A stretch of 64,000 nt of DNA from Scalesia atractyloides. Taxonomy: Eukaryota; Streptophyta; Magnoliopsida; Asterales; Asteraceae. The notes beneath the pieces were generated by a model, which saw nothing but the letters and a program-made list of their open reading frames with translations, was not told where the DNA came from and made no database searches. This document shows, in pieces, positions 23,593 through 34,294 of this stretch; position 1 is the stretch's first letter, and the number at the start of each line of letters is the position of its first letter. The stretch is taken from assembly GCA_947069175.1 (NCBI GenBank), contig CAMTDV010000007.1:49619681-49683680 (forward strand). The letters are read 5' to 3'. Made by a program: the position numbers and the translations under genes.

Positions 23593-24555
23593 GTTTTCAA
23601 GGAAGCTAGAGGATGTTCGCTGTAAAGTGTGGTTGAAGGAAGGAAAAAACTCAAAGAATCGCGTATTTCTGAATGAGGATGTAGATTAATTTCTAAGAAG
23701 AAGTGGTTGTATTAGGCATGTAGAATGCTATTTATAAGAAGAAGGTATACCAAGGAACTTAATAGTCAGGGACATATGAACAAGAAAACAAACGCACATT
23801 GTATCATATCTATAGAATAATATTATAGAAGATATGTGGATACTAATCTTCCTTTGAAATCCAAACACGAGGCATACATGAAAAGCTATATGGCCAGATT
23901 TCATAAGGCAGTATGTTGTGAAGATTAGGACCAAGGTCACATGCTTTGGTCTTGATGATGGAGTCCACTATTACCACTTGTAGGAAAAGGTGTCTTCCAA
24001 CCTAATTGCCTATTGCAGATATGGTTTATCCAGTTTGGCACTAAAAAAACCGTCTTCGATTCATCCTTCTATTGCTCTAACTCATAACTGAGCAGTTTAA
24101 AAAAATATATAAAAAGATAGATTTTACCGTCATTTCAAGATAGCCTATTTATTTAGTATGTTCACCTATGTTGTATGCAAATGAGAATCAATCAGATCAC
24201 ACGCGTGCTTCCGCCAATGAACGGGTGTGACAGTAACCTTAGCCTTTTATTAAAACATTGCTGGATGTGGAATTGGTACCAATGTTTGGTGATTGATTGG
24301 ATTATCGGGTTGAGTCAAACTGTAAGAGAATGTAATTCTGGTTGTAAGTATTCCCTTCAATTTCTATAACTTGCTACTAAGTAGCTTTATCTGTGTACTA
24401 AACCACCTCTTATAACAATTACTATACCAACTCAAAATAACATCCAATTAAAGTTTCATTAATCTTGAACAATGATCTAACTTTACAAGTAAAAAAGCTT
24501 TACTACTGTCTAGTTGTTTTCAAAAATGTGTTAGAAAAATACAGATCTACACAAG

Positions 24556-24847
24556 TCAAAATGCATCAAAATGAGAAGGTGAATACGTCTTCACTATATG
24601 GTATGGTGATCCCGCCCATTGGATGGTTGAATCCAAACTCTTCCTCTGCTGATGGAGTAACTCTTAGAATTTAGGCTCGCTTAATATTGATACAAGGACT
24701 ACAAACCTCTTCTTCTCTTGTTCCCCAACATAAATGGCAAAATAGCCTTTGGGGATGTCCATAGATGCGGGTGTGCTGCCACTATTAGAGAGGGATCGTT
24801 TGAGAATTTATCTTGCTTGAATGATACAAGGCAATACGGATGGCCAT
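24556..24847 (-). pseudogene. SAUR, array unit 5, early stop
   Basis: Same nonsense codon. It has an extra base in the start region (AAGGCAATACGG against AAGGCATACGG) that shifts even the first codons, and a missing base in CTCTGCTGATGG. Confidence 0.85.
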
Positions 24848-25810
24848 GTTTTCAAGGAAGCTAGAGGATGTTCGCTGTAAAGTGTGGTTGAAGGAAGGAA
24901 AAAACTCAAAGAATCGCGTATTTCTGAATGAGGATGTAGATTAATTTCTAAGAAGAAGTGGTTGTATTAGGCATGTAGAATGCTATTTATAAGAAGAAGG
25001 TATACCAAGGAACTTAATAGTCAGGGACATATGAACAAGAAAACAAACGCACATTGTATCATATCTATAGAATAATATTATAGAAGATATGTGGATACTA
25101 ATCTTCCTTTGAAATCCAAACACGAGGCATACATGAAAAGCTATATGGCCAGATTTCATAAGGCAGTATGTTGTGAAGATTAGGACCAAGGTCACATGCT
25201 TTGGTCTTGATGATGGAGTCCACTATTACCACTTGTAGGAAAAGGTGTCTTCCAACCTAATTGCCTATTGCAGATATGGTTTATCCAGTTTGGCACTAAA
25301 AAAACCGTCTTCGATTCATCCTTCTATTGCTCTAACTCATAACTGAGCAGTTTAAAAAAATATATAAAAAGATAGATTTTACCGTCATTTCAAGATAGCC
25401 TATTTATTTAGTATGTTCACCTATGTTGTATGCAAATGAGAATCAATCAGATCACACGCGTGCTTCCGCCAATGAACGGGTGTGACAGTAACCTTAGCCT
25501 TTTATTAAAACATTGCTGGATGTGGAATTGGTACCAATGTTTGGTGATTGATTGGATTATCGGGTTGAGTCAAACTGTAAGAGAATGTAATTCTGGTTGT
25601 AAGTATTCCCTTCAATTTCTATAACTTGCTACTAAGTAGCTTTATCTGTGTACTAAACCACCTCTTATAACAATTACTATACCAACTCAAAATAACATCC
25701 AATTAAAGTTTCATTAATCTTGAACAATGATCTAACTTTACAAGTAAAAAAGCTTTACTACTGTCTAGTTGTTTTCAAAAATGTGTTAGAAAAATACAGA
25801 TCTACACAAG

Positions 25811-26102
25811 TCAAAATGCATCAAAATGAGAAGGTGAATACGTCTTCACTATATGGTATGGTGATCCCGCCCATTGGATGGTTGAATCCAAACTCTTCCT
25901 CTGCCTGATGGAGTAACTCTTAGAATTTAGGCTCGCTTAATATTGATACAAGGACTACAAACCTCTTCTTCTCTTGTTCCCCAACATAAATGGCAAAATA
26001 GCCTTTGGGGATGTCCATAGATGCGGGTGTGCTGCCACTATTAGAGAGGGATCGTTTGAGAATTTATCTTGCTTGAATGATACAAGGCATACGGATGGCC
26101 AT
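25811..26102 (-). pseudogene. SAUR, array unit 6, early stop
   Basis: Closest to unit 5 (both have ATGCATCAAAATG and CTTCCTCTGC) but without its extra start-region base. Same TAA at codon 13. Confidence 0.85.
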
Positions 26103-27061
26103 GTTTTCAAGGAAGCTAGAGGATGTTCGCTGTAAAGTGTGGTTGAAGGAAGGAAAAAACTCAAAGAATCGCGTATTTCTGAATGAGGATGTAGATTAAT
26201 TTCTAAGAAGAAGTGGTTGTATTAGGCATGTAGAATGCTATTTATAAGAAGAAGGTATACCAAGGAACTTAATAGTCAGGGACATATGAACAAGAAAACA
26301 AACGCACATTGTATCATATCTATAGAATAATATTATAGAAGATATGTGGATACTAATCTTCCTTTGAAATCCAAACACGAGGCATACATGAAAAGCTATA
26401 TGGCCAGATTTCACATGGCAGTATGTTGTGAAGATTAGGACCAAGGTCACATGCTTTGGTCTTGATGATGGAGTCCACTATTACCACTTGTAGGAAAAGG
26501 TGTCTTCCAACCTAATTACCTATTGCAGATATGGTTTATCCAGTTTGGCACTAAAAAAACTTTCTTCGATTCATCCTTCTATTGCTCTAACTCACAACTG
26601 AGCAGTTTAAAAAAATATATAAAAAGATAGATTTTACGGTCATTTCAAGATAGCCTATTTATTTAGTATGTTCACCTATGTTGTTTGCAATGAGAATCAA
26701 TCAGATCACACGCGCGCTTCCGCCAATGAACGGGTGTGACAGTAACCTTAGCTTTTTACTAAAACATTGCTGGATGTGGAATTGGTAGCAATGTTTGCAG
26801 ATTGATTGGATTATCGGGTTGAGTCAAACTGTAAGAACATGTAATTCTGGTTGTAAGTATCCCCTTCAATTTCTATAACTTGCTACTAAGTAGCTTTATC
26901 AGTGTACTTATCCACCTCTTATATCATTACTATACCAAATGAAAATATATCCAATTAAAGTTTCATTAACCTTGAAAAATGATCTAACTTTACAACTAAA
27001 AAAGCTCACTACTGTCTAGTTGTTTACAAAACTGTGTTCGAAAAATACAGATCTACACAAG

Positions 27062-27360
27062 TCAAAATGCTCCAAAATGAGAAGCGAGATCGGTGTATAC
27101 GTCTTCACTACATGGTATGGTGATCCCGCTCATTGGATGGTTGAATCCAAACTCTTGCTCTGCCTGATGGAGTAACTCTTGGAATTTGGGCTCGCTTAAT
27201 ATTGATACAGGGACTACAAACCTCTTCTTCTCTTGTTCCCCAACATAAATGGCAAAATAGCCTTTGGGGATGTCCATAGATGCGGGTGTGCTGCCACTAT
27301 TAGAGAGGATTGTTTGAGAATTTATCTTGCTTGAATGATACAAGGCATACGGATGGCCAT
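27062..27360 (-). pseudogene. SAUR, array unit 7, early stop plus frameshift
   Basis: Carries the array's TAA at codon 13 and a one-base deletion (AGAGAGGATTG), but downstream its core is the best kept of the array: STPASMDIPKGYFAIYVG, VPVSILSEPKFQELL, GFNHPMSGITIPCSEDVY and ASHFGAF with the normal TGA at 27062-27064. A continuous frame of 93 codons exists but starts at TTG, not ATG. Translation from the internal ATG (MDIPKG) is conceivable. Confidence 0.75.
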
Positions 27361-27945
27361 GTTTTCAAAGAAGCTAGAGGATGTTCGCTGTAATGTGTTG
27401 TTGAAGGAAGGAAAAAACTCAAAGAATCGCGTGTTTCTGAATGAGGATGTAGATTAATTTCTAAGAAGAAGTGGTTGTATTTGGCATGTAGAATGCTATA
27501 TATAAGAAAAGGTATACCAAGGAACTTAATAGTGAGGGACATATGAAAAGGAACACAAACGCACATGGTATGATATCTTAAGAATAATATTAAAGAAGAT
27601 ATGTGGATACTAATCTTCGGTAGAAATCCAAACACGAGGCATACATGAAAAGCTATATGGCCTGATTTCATATGGCAGTATGTTGTGAAGATTAGGACCA
27701 AGGTCACATGCTTTGGTCTTGATGATGGAGTCCACTATTACCACTTGTAGGAAAAGGTGTCTTTCAACCTAATTACCTATTGCAGATATGGTTTTTCCAG
27801 TTTGGCACTAAAAAAACCATCTTCGATTCATCCTTCTATTGCTCTAACTCATAACTGAGCAGTTTAAAAAAATATATAAAAAGATAGATTTTGCGGTCAT
27901 TTCAAGATAGCCTATTAATTTAGTATGTTCACCTATGTTGTATGT

Positions 27946-28560
27946 CAATTCCCTTGGTAAATGACACCCCTTCCCATACACCAACCGGTAAGGAGTTGTA
28001 CTAATAGGAATTTTGTAGGCCGTTCGGTACGCCCACAACACATCATCCAACTTGCTCGACCAATCCTTCCCATTCGTTCGCACCATCTTCATTAAAATTT
28101 CTTTGATTTGACAGTTGGACACTTCAACTTGTCCACTAGTTTGTGGATGATACAGCGTGGCAATTCGGTGGTTCACACTGTACCTCTTCAATAATTTCCC
28201 GAAATTAAAATTTTTAAAATGTGAACCACCATCAGTGATTATAACACGCAGAATCCCAAAACGAGCAAAGATATCGATTGTAGAAAATCGAATGATCATT
28301 AGTCCTTGTCAGTATGGCTTCAATAAACTTTAAAACATAATCCAAAGCCACCAAGATGTACAAGAACCCGTTTGAACTTGGAAAAGGTCCCATGAAATCT
28401 ATCCCCCACACATCAAAAATCTCTACCACCAAGATGGGTTGCATGGGCATTTCATCCCTCTTAAAATACCCCCATCTTTTGGAAACTAGACAATTTCGGG
28501 CAACTTCACATGCGTCTTTGAAAATTGTTGGCCAATAGAACCCGCATGTGAGCACCTGCT
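27946..28560 (-). pseudogene. Athila integrase, truncated and frameshifted
   Basis: Two overlapping frames. The upstream one has GFYWPTIFKDA, a damaged zinc-finger region, and the Athila-type core start WGIDFMGPFPSS. The downstream one has FGILRVIITDGGSHFKN (second catalytic Asp), HPQTSGQVEVSNCQIKEIL (third catalytic Glu, in QVEVSN) and WAYRTAYKIPISTTPYRLVYG. The frame break near 28260-28300 and loss of the C terminus make it inactive. Confidence 0.8.
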
Positions 28561-29230
28561 ACCCCGTCTTGTGACCACTAAGTGTCCTCCACAAGCGGAT
28601 GAATGAGCATGGGTTAAAATTTCGGCACTTCCTTTTCCGGCACACACCTTCTAATTACTTGATCGGGCCCAATATTGAATAGATCCGGTTCATCCCATAT
28701 GTACTCCTTGACGTGAACCATTAACTGTTGTCTTCTTCTCTTTGTCCAATGACTAGGAATAACACCCGTGGCCAAATAGTTCACATAATGGGCATACCAC
28801 GGTGCTGCAAAATAGAGATAGCGATTTCCAAATCGAATTCCTGTAATAAGAGCACCCATCAAATCAACCGGGGCTTTGCATCCTTTTTCTCCATAAAATA
28901 TCAAACTGCGCTATGATTAGAATATATCACCACCTTGCTACCCCATATATACGATCGAAACTAGTCCAAGGCATACACCACAGCTAATAATTCTTTTTTG
29001 GTTGTTGTGTATTTCATTGCGCCTCGGACAAAGTTTTGCTTGAATAATAGATTGCCACCGGCTTCTTATCGACCCTTTGACCCAAAACCGCTCCAATAGT
29101 TGTATCGCTGGCATCGCACATAATCTCGAACGGCTTTGACCAATCTGGCGGTTGTAAAATAGGGGCCTTCACCAGTTGTTCCTTCAAAACAGTAAAAGCT
29201 TGCAAACATTCATTAGTAAGTCAAAGGAAC
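28561..29230 (-). pseudogene. Athila RNase H and connection region, degenerate
   Basis: An open frame (29014-29205) carries MQAFTVLKEQLVKAPILQPPDW, FEIMCDASDTTIGAVLGQ (catalytic Asp in CDAS) and IYYSSKTLSEAQ. A second frame (28614-28904) has the linker before integrase, with YLATGVIPSHWTKRRRQQL and DQVIRRCVPE. The middle of the RNase H (about 28905-29013) is interrupted. Confidence 0.75.
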
Positions 29231-29235
29231 ATCTT

Positions 29236-30047
29236 TCAATAATAAATTACATAAGGGTTTATAAAAACACTAAAACCCTTAATAAATCTCCTATAAGACC
29301 TAGCATGCCCAAAAAACGACCTTACCCGTTTTACATTTTTAGGAGGAGGCAACAATGATATTACACAAATTTTCACTTTGTCTACCTCTATCCCTTTTTC
29401 AGAAACAACACGGCCCAACACAATACCTTTTTGAACCATGAAATGACTTTCTCCCAACTAAGCAATAAGTTTTTCTGACACATCTTTTTTAAACCTTTTC
29501 CACTCGTCGAGACACGACTCAAAACTTGTGCCAAAAATAGAAAAGTCATCCATGAATACCTCAAGCGACTCCCCAACCATGTCATAGAAAATACTCATGA
29601 TACATCGTTGAAAAGTTGCCGGGGCATTGCACAAGCCAAATGGCATTCGCCTAAAGGCAAAAGTACCAAGGACATGTAAAAGTGGTTTTATGTTGGTTAT
29701 CATGGTGAATAGCAATTTGGTTGAAACCTGAGTACCCATCCAAAAAACAGTAGTATTTTTTACCAAAAGTTTTTCAATTATTTGGTCAATGAAAGGTAAT
29801 GGGAAATGGTCCTTAGAGGTTGCGGTATTCAATATTCTATAATCGATACAAACACGCCACCCGGTGACCGGTCGGGTGGCGATTTGTTCACCGTTTTCAT
29901 CCTTTATCACTTGAATACCGGCATTTTTAGGCACCACTTCGGTAGGACTTACCCAAGCACTATCTGAAATAAGGTAAATAATACTTGCATCCAACCATTT
30001 GATTACCTCCTTCTTTACCACTTCACGCAAGTTCGGATTCAACCTTC
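29236..30047 (-). pseudogene. Athila reverse transcriptase
   Basis: A long open frame of 194 codons (29458-30042) holds NPNLREVVKKEVIKWLDA, VVPKNAG, GWRVCIDYRILNTATSKDHFPLPFID, FRRMPFGLCNAPATFQRCI and the catalytic box as VFMDDFSIFG (FMDD). The part between HFPLPFID and FRRMPF is altered where FYCFLDGYSGY is expected, so the first catalytic Asp region is damaged. A shifted frame (29236-29457) continues with VLGRVVSEKGIEVDKVK and FFGHARSYRRFIK. Confidence 0.8.
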
Positions 30048-31128
30048 TTAGAGCTTCCTCGACGGCTTTGCATCATCAGTTGTAATAATCTTGTGCATAA
30101 CAATGGATGGGTTGATTCCTTTCAAATCAGCGATCGTCCATCCGATAACCGCCCGATTCGCTTTAAGCACCCTTAGCAATTCATGCTCTTGAGCCACCTC
30201 TAAATTAGAGGCAATAATGACCGGTAACGTGTCATTATCCCCTAAGAATGGTATTTCAAGTGGCTCGGCAATTCCTTCCACTCTAACATTGGGGGCTCCT
30301 CTAATGATGGCTTCGTACCCAAACTAATTTTGCCAGCAAGCTCTCAAACTGATGAGTCCATGGCGGTTGCCCCTCTTTCACAGCCATCGCGTCTTGTTTT
30401 TCTTCCTCCCCCTCAAATCACAAGAATGTACCTGCTCAGAAACATTGCAAACACAAACACAAACATCCTCTCCCTCATATTCATGCGGGTCACATCCATC
30501 CACTAGATCCTGCATGAAACACTCATCAACAACAACATAATTAGAAGTGTTACTAAAAACATTTATCGCATTTTTCTGTTACCGAATGTCATGTCAACCA
30601 TACCAAGTCGACAATCAATTACGGCATGAGCGGTGCTTAAAAATGGCCGACCAAAAATAACGTTTTGTTGTTGTTTTGGGTACGTGGATGAGTAGTCTAG
30701 AGTGTACCGGTAATTAAATTCATCAACCTTTACAATTACATCTTGAACCATCCCTCGAAGTAACTTGTGAACAAGTCGGCTAAAACCATGGGTGGTAAAG
30801 ACCCGAGCCAATGGACCAAAATCATACTGATCATATAAACCACCCGTAAGTTTACTAGCCCTACTCCAAGATCTAACAACGCCTTTGACATTGGAAAAAT
30901 TCCAACTTGAATATTTATGAGTGGCCTTCCCGGATCTTGGAGCTTAGGAGGAAGAAACCCTTTTAGCACCGTACTAACTTTTCCGGTCAGATCTACCCGC
31001 TTAGGCAACCTTTTCTTTTTTTGTCTTTTTTGAGTGCATAATTCTTTTAAGAATTTTTCATAAGAGGGTACTTGCTTAATCACATCAAGTAATGGGAGAT
31101 TTACCTTGGTCTGTTCAAACATGTCCAA
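30048..31128 (-). pseudogene. Athila protease region and linker
   Basis: The frame 30736-31128 has LPKRVDLTGKVSTVL, PPKLQDPG and the protease site as ALLDLGVGL (family form DLGAS, here altered). The next frame (30563-30811) has VIFGRPFLSTAHAVIDCRLG, the conserved C-terminal protease block. The frame 30048-30281 has the pre-RT segment VLKANRAVIGWTIADLKGI. About 30282-30560 is a linker with no clear domain. Confidence 0.7.
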
Positions 31129-32240
31129 TAATTCCTCCTTTTGAGGGCCCCTTGTGAAATAAAGTTTTTCGTTCCCGGGTCAACTAAAGCGGAAGGAAAC
31201 GGGACTTGACTTGGTCTCCTTTCCTCTATTGTTTCATTTAAAATTTCCCCTCAAACTCGGTTTTTTAATAACTTTTCCAACAATAGGATCCTTAGACACA
31301 CTTGGTGATGAGACATTATCCTCATCACTTTCAATTCCCGTAATATCCTCAACCACCCCTTCAACCAAACCCGTTCCAAATTTGCTTCAAAATCTTTACC
31401 GCTTCGTAAAACACTTACATGGTTAATATTAATATTATGTGAGGAACTATGAGAGGATTTACCTTCGTGTCACTTGGAAGTTGGCCCTTACCTTTTTTAA
31501 GCTCCGCTACCTTAGATGCGAGTTGACCCATTTGAGTAGTGAGCGTTTGGATGCTTTTATCACGCATTTCATCTTTTTGCATAAGAGCTTCATCGAGTTG
31601 ATTTCTCCATTGCATGTCTTGTTGCATCATTCGGAGCATATCCATAACCTCATTGCCGCTTGATGAAGTTTAACCCGCATTTCCACTTTGGTCATTGGCT
31701 TGTTGAAATTGACCTTGATACCCTTGACCATTTCCACCCCTAAAATTCCCTTGATTGTATTGTTGACGAGGAACAAAACTCCGTTGTGCTCCTTGGAAAT
31801 TAGGGTTGGCTTGATTCGCCGGATTCCCATAGCGAAAATTTGGATCATTTCGTAACCCGGGGTGGTATGTGTTGGAGTTCATATTGAAGTTTCGACCACC
31901 CCCCGCAATTGCATTAACTTCTTCAACTTGATTCTCACTCAGTCCCACCAAGCATACCTCTGCTGCATGACCCAATTCAATACAGTTAGTACAAACATTA
32001 TATACCTGATTGGTCGCTTATGCTCCTCCATCCTCTAGCGCAAACCTTGGGGTCTTGTGATTAATGTTCGCCCGCCTTGAAATTGTGCGTTCCTTTTTGA
32101 TGTGACCGCCATTTTCTCTGAGAATGCCCAATTATCTTGTTCAAAGTTTGTACCAAATGTACCATTGATGATTGACATCAAATCACGATCATCTTCCGAG
32201 CTTAATCCTTCGTGAAAAGCATTCAACAACTCCCACAATG
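31129..32240 (-). pseudogene. Athila gag, degenerate
   Basis: Pieces from right to left: a capsid fragment (WELLNAFHEGLSSEDDRDL) at 32035-32238, a CX2CX4HX4C zinc knuckle (CTNCIELGHAAEVC) at about 31950-31995, an Asn/Gly/Gln-rich region (31670-31930), and a coiled region LTTQMGQLASKVAELKKGKG (31415-31645). Frames change between pieces. About 31140-31410 shows no clear domain. Confidence 0.75.
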
Positions 32241-33370
32241 CAATGCCATGATGGCCAAAATTTAACGTGATGTCGTTGTCTCACATAAATTTAATCCAAA
32301 TACTGCTACTAGCTAGCGGTAACGGGTATCGGACACATGAAGTTGTGGAAATTGCGTTATCTAAGGTTTGTGATACTTTAACTAAATTACCTAAATTGCA
32401 AGAAATTTAATTTAGAATTTTGGTTTCGTGATTTTGGATTTTAACTAATAATGACTCAAAAATTGTTTGTTTAACAGATTTAAAAGCAAGGGATCATCTT
32501 AAGTTTCCGGTTCAAGTAACGCATGTGTTTCAATTTTAACTAAAAAGAGTCACATAGACATGACTCATGTTTGATTAATTGTTCGTGATAAAAGGGACAA
32601 AGTTCTCGGATTACTACAATGCGAGTTTGTTACCCGATGACCAAATGACTAATATCCAACCCGTAAACCTCCCGGTGATATCTCGATTGTCAACAACACC
32701 AAGAACGTACGAATATGGGAATAAATAAAATACCTATCAACAATTTACCAACAATCATTCAACACCATAAAAACCACAAAATAGCAATTATTATTCTAGA
32801 AATCAGAAATTGAAACACAATTGTTCAACAAACCTTTCACTCAAGATGACCAGAAAGAGTTCTAGTCTCTCATGTTCTTGCAATCCAACATACTTCAATT
32901 GTTTGTTCATAAGAATCAACAAACACCAAAATAATGTTTAGAAATTGTTTAGAACCACAAAGAAACTCAAAAATCGCCCCTAAAGCTCGCCAAACGTTCA
33001 CAATGATTGAGATCCGAAAAGACTCTTCAAAATCGAGTTAAAATGGGCAGTTACAACTTTTCCGCAGTTCACCATGGTAAGCTACGGTGCCACCGTAAGC
33101 CACTGTCTTACGGCGCTCTTGAAGGTGGACTCCACCGTAAGATACGGCGCCCACCGTAGCTTACGGTGGTCAGCAGGATTTCCCGTTTTACCCCTCGTTC
33201 AATCTCTTGAGTCCTCATCTTCAACTAGCCACTTCAAATCCCTGACAAAGCACGTTTAAACTCCCTCGTTATACTCTTCGGTACCTGCAAAGGCATACAC
33301 ACCGTAGACATCAAATCGTAACAATTAACCCATAAAATGGAATAATGATCATATTAATGCACTTTCGGGT
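32241..33370 (-). other. Non-coding part of the Athila element, probably leader/LTR remnant
   Basis: No gene is supported here. The stretch lies upstream of gag, where leader and 5' LTR are expected. It contains TAACGGGTATCGGACAC and, at 33072-33170, a cluster of CCGTAAG/CTTACGG motifs in both orientations. An LTR boundary could not be placed with confidence, and the right limit is taken where copia integrase sequence begins. Confidence 0.4.
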
Positions 33371-33374
33371 TGTC

Positions 33375-34260
33375 CAATAGACACCAATCAGGTAGTGGAT
33401 GTGTTAGGGTAACACGCACAACCGAACACAAGTATGTGTTCGTACTTTGGGTGACGAAGATAAAGGGCAAAGGTAGTGTTAAAAATTTAGGCGTTTGGTT
33501 GGTAATATATTGTTAAGATAAGTGGCAGTATGTAGGGTTTAAACCCAAAACGAAAGAGGTAGATTCGCATGAATTAAGAGAGACTGAATAATGTCATTTA
33601 GGCGGCAAATCATACGTTCTGCCCTTCCATTTTAGGAGGATGTTTGAGGGCAAGAAAAATGGAAAAGCAAACCGTTTTGTTGGGCAAAATTTTTAAATGC
33701 TAAATTGTCAAATTCACCCCCTAAGTCGCACTGAAAGGTTTTTATTTTGCGGTTAAATTGGGTAAAGATTAATTGATGAAATCTGGGAAAAGTGGGAAGG
33801 GTTTCAGATTTATATTTTAGGGGGTAAACCCACACGAAGTGTGAGAAATTTTCAATTATCACCATGTAATATTATATCCTCTTTTACTCGTGATTGGTGA
33901 AGTCCATAGATCGCAATGAATAATATCAAAAGGTGCAAAAGTAAATGTATTAGACGAATAAAAAGGCAATCGTTTACTATTTGAAAGTTGATAAGAATTG
34001 CAAAGATTGTGACTTTTGTCCTTATTACCTTGAAAATTAAAATTGCGATTTAAAATATCTAGAACTTGCGTCCCGGATGTCCTAAATGATAATACCAAGG
34101 TAGGTGGTGGGAAGCAATAAAGGTGGCTTGAGGCAGCAGTTGAGGCGACTGTGAACGTATAAAGATCCCGGTACTATTGTGGCGAGATAGTGTCTTCTTA
34201 GTTTTGAGGTCCTTGAAAGAAAAACCAAACGGGTCAAATTCGACAGACACTTGATTATAA
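33375..34260 (-). pseudogene. Copia GAG-pre-integrase and integrase core, degenerate
   Basis: Pieces include SVEFDPFGFSFKDLKTKK and YYHLGHPG (pre-integrase block, normally LWHxRLGHP), PFDIIHCDLWTSP (first catalytic Asp), FSHFVWVYPLKYKSE, FQCDLGGEFDN (second Asp) and FHFSCPQTSS. The frame then shifts to NGRAERMICRLND (third catalytic Glu in AERM) and LPLSFW. Copia order and motifs are clear. Frameshifts and stops make it inactive. Confidence 0.8.
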
Positions 34261-34294
34261 CGAGTAAAACGTCTAATGGAAATAAGATTTTTAA

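Larger units (their letters stand above)
19141..27943 (+). repeat. Tandem array of seven ~1.25 kb LTR-tail plus SAUR chimeric units
   Basis: Units start at the LTR tail TATTTATTTAGTATGTTCAC and end at ATTTCAAGATAGCC. Boundaries: 19141-20391, 20392-21641, 21642-22894, 22895-24145, 24146-25400, 25401-26655 and 26656-27912, with lengths of about 1250-1257. An eighth LTR tail (27913-27943) is cut off by an Athila fragment. Each unit holds ~85 bp of the LTR 3' end, the SAUR 3' flank, a dead SAUR gene and its promoter; the long spacer tail is absent. Copies are nearly identical, so the array is recent or still recombining. Units 2 and 7 share variants (GTTCGAAAAATAC, AATGCTCC) not found in 1 and 3-6. 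Confidence 0.9.
27944..33370 (-). mobile_element. Athila-like Ty3/gypsy retrotransposon, truncated
   Basis: Minus-strand gag, protease, RT, RNase H and integrase in order from right to left. The left end stops inside the integrase (CHLPREL) directly against an LTR tail of the SAUR array, so the 3' part and 3' LTR are absent. The protein blocks (LTTQMGQLASKVAELKKGKG; WGIDFMGPFPSSNGFLYILV) are those of the Athila clade, from memory of the family. The right part (32241-33370) is non-coding. Confidence 0.85.

Noticed and set aside
27062..27343. A 93-codon SAUR in array unit 7 as an intact gene
   Set aside because: The apparent start is TTG in a shifted frame. The true ATG frame stops after 12 codons.
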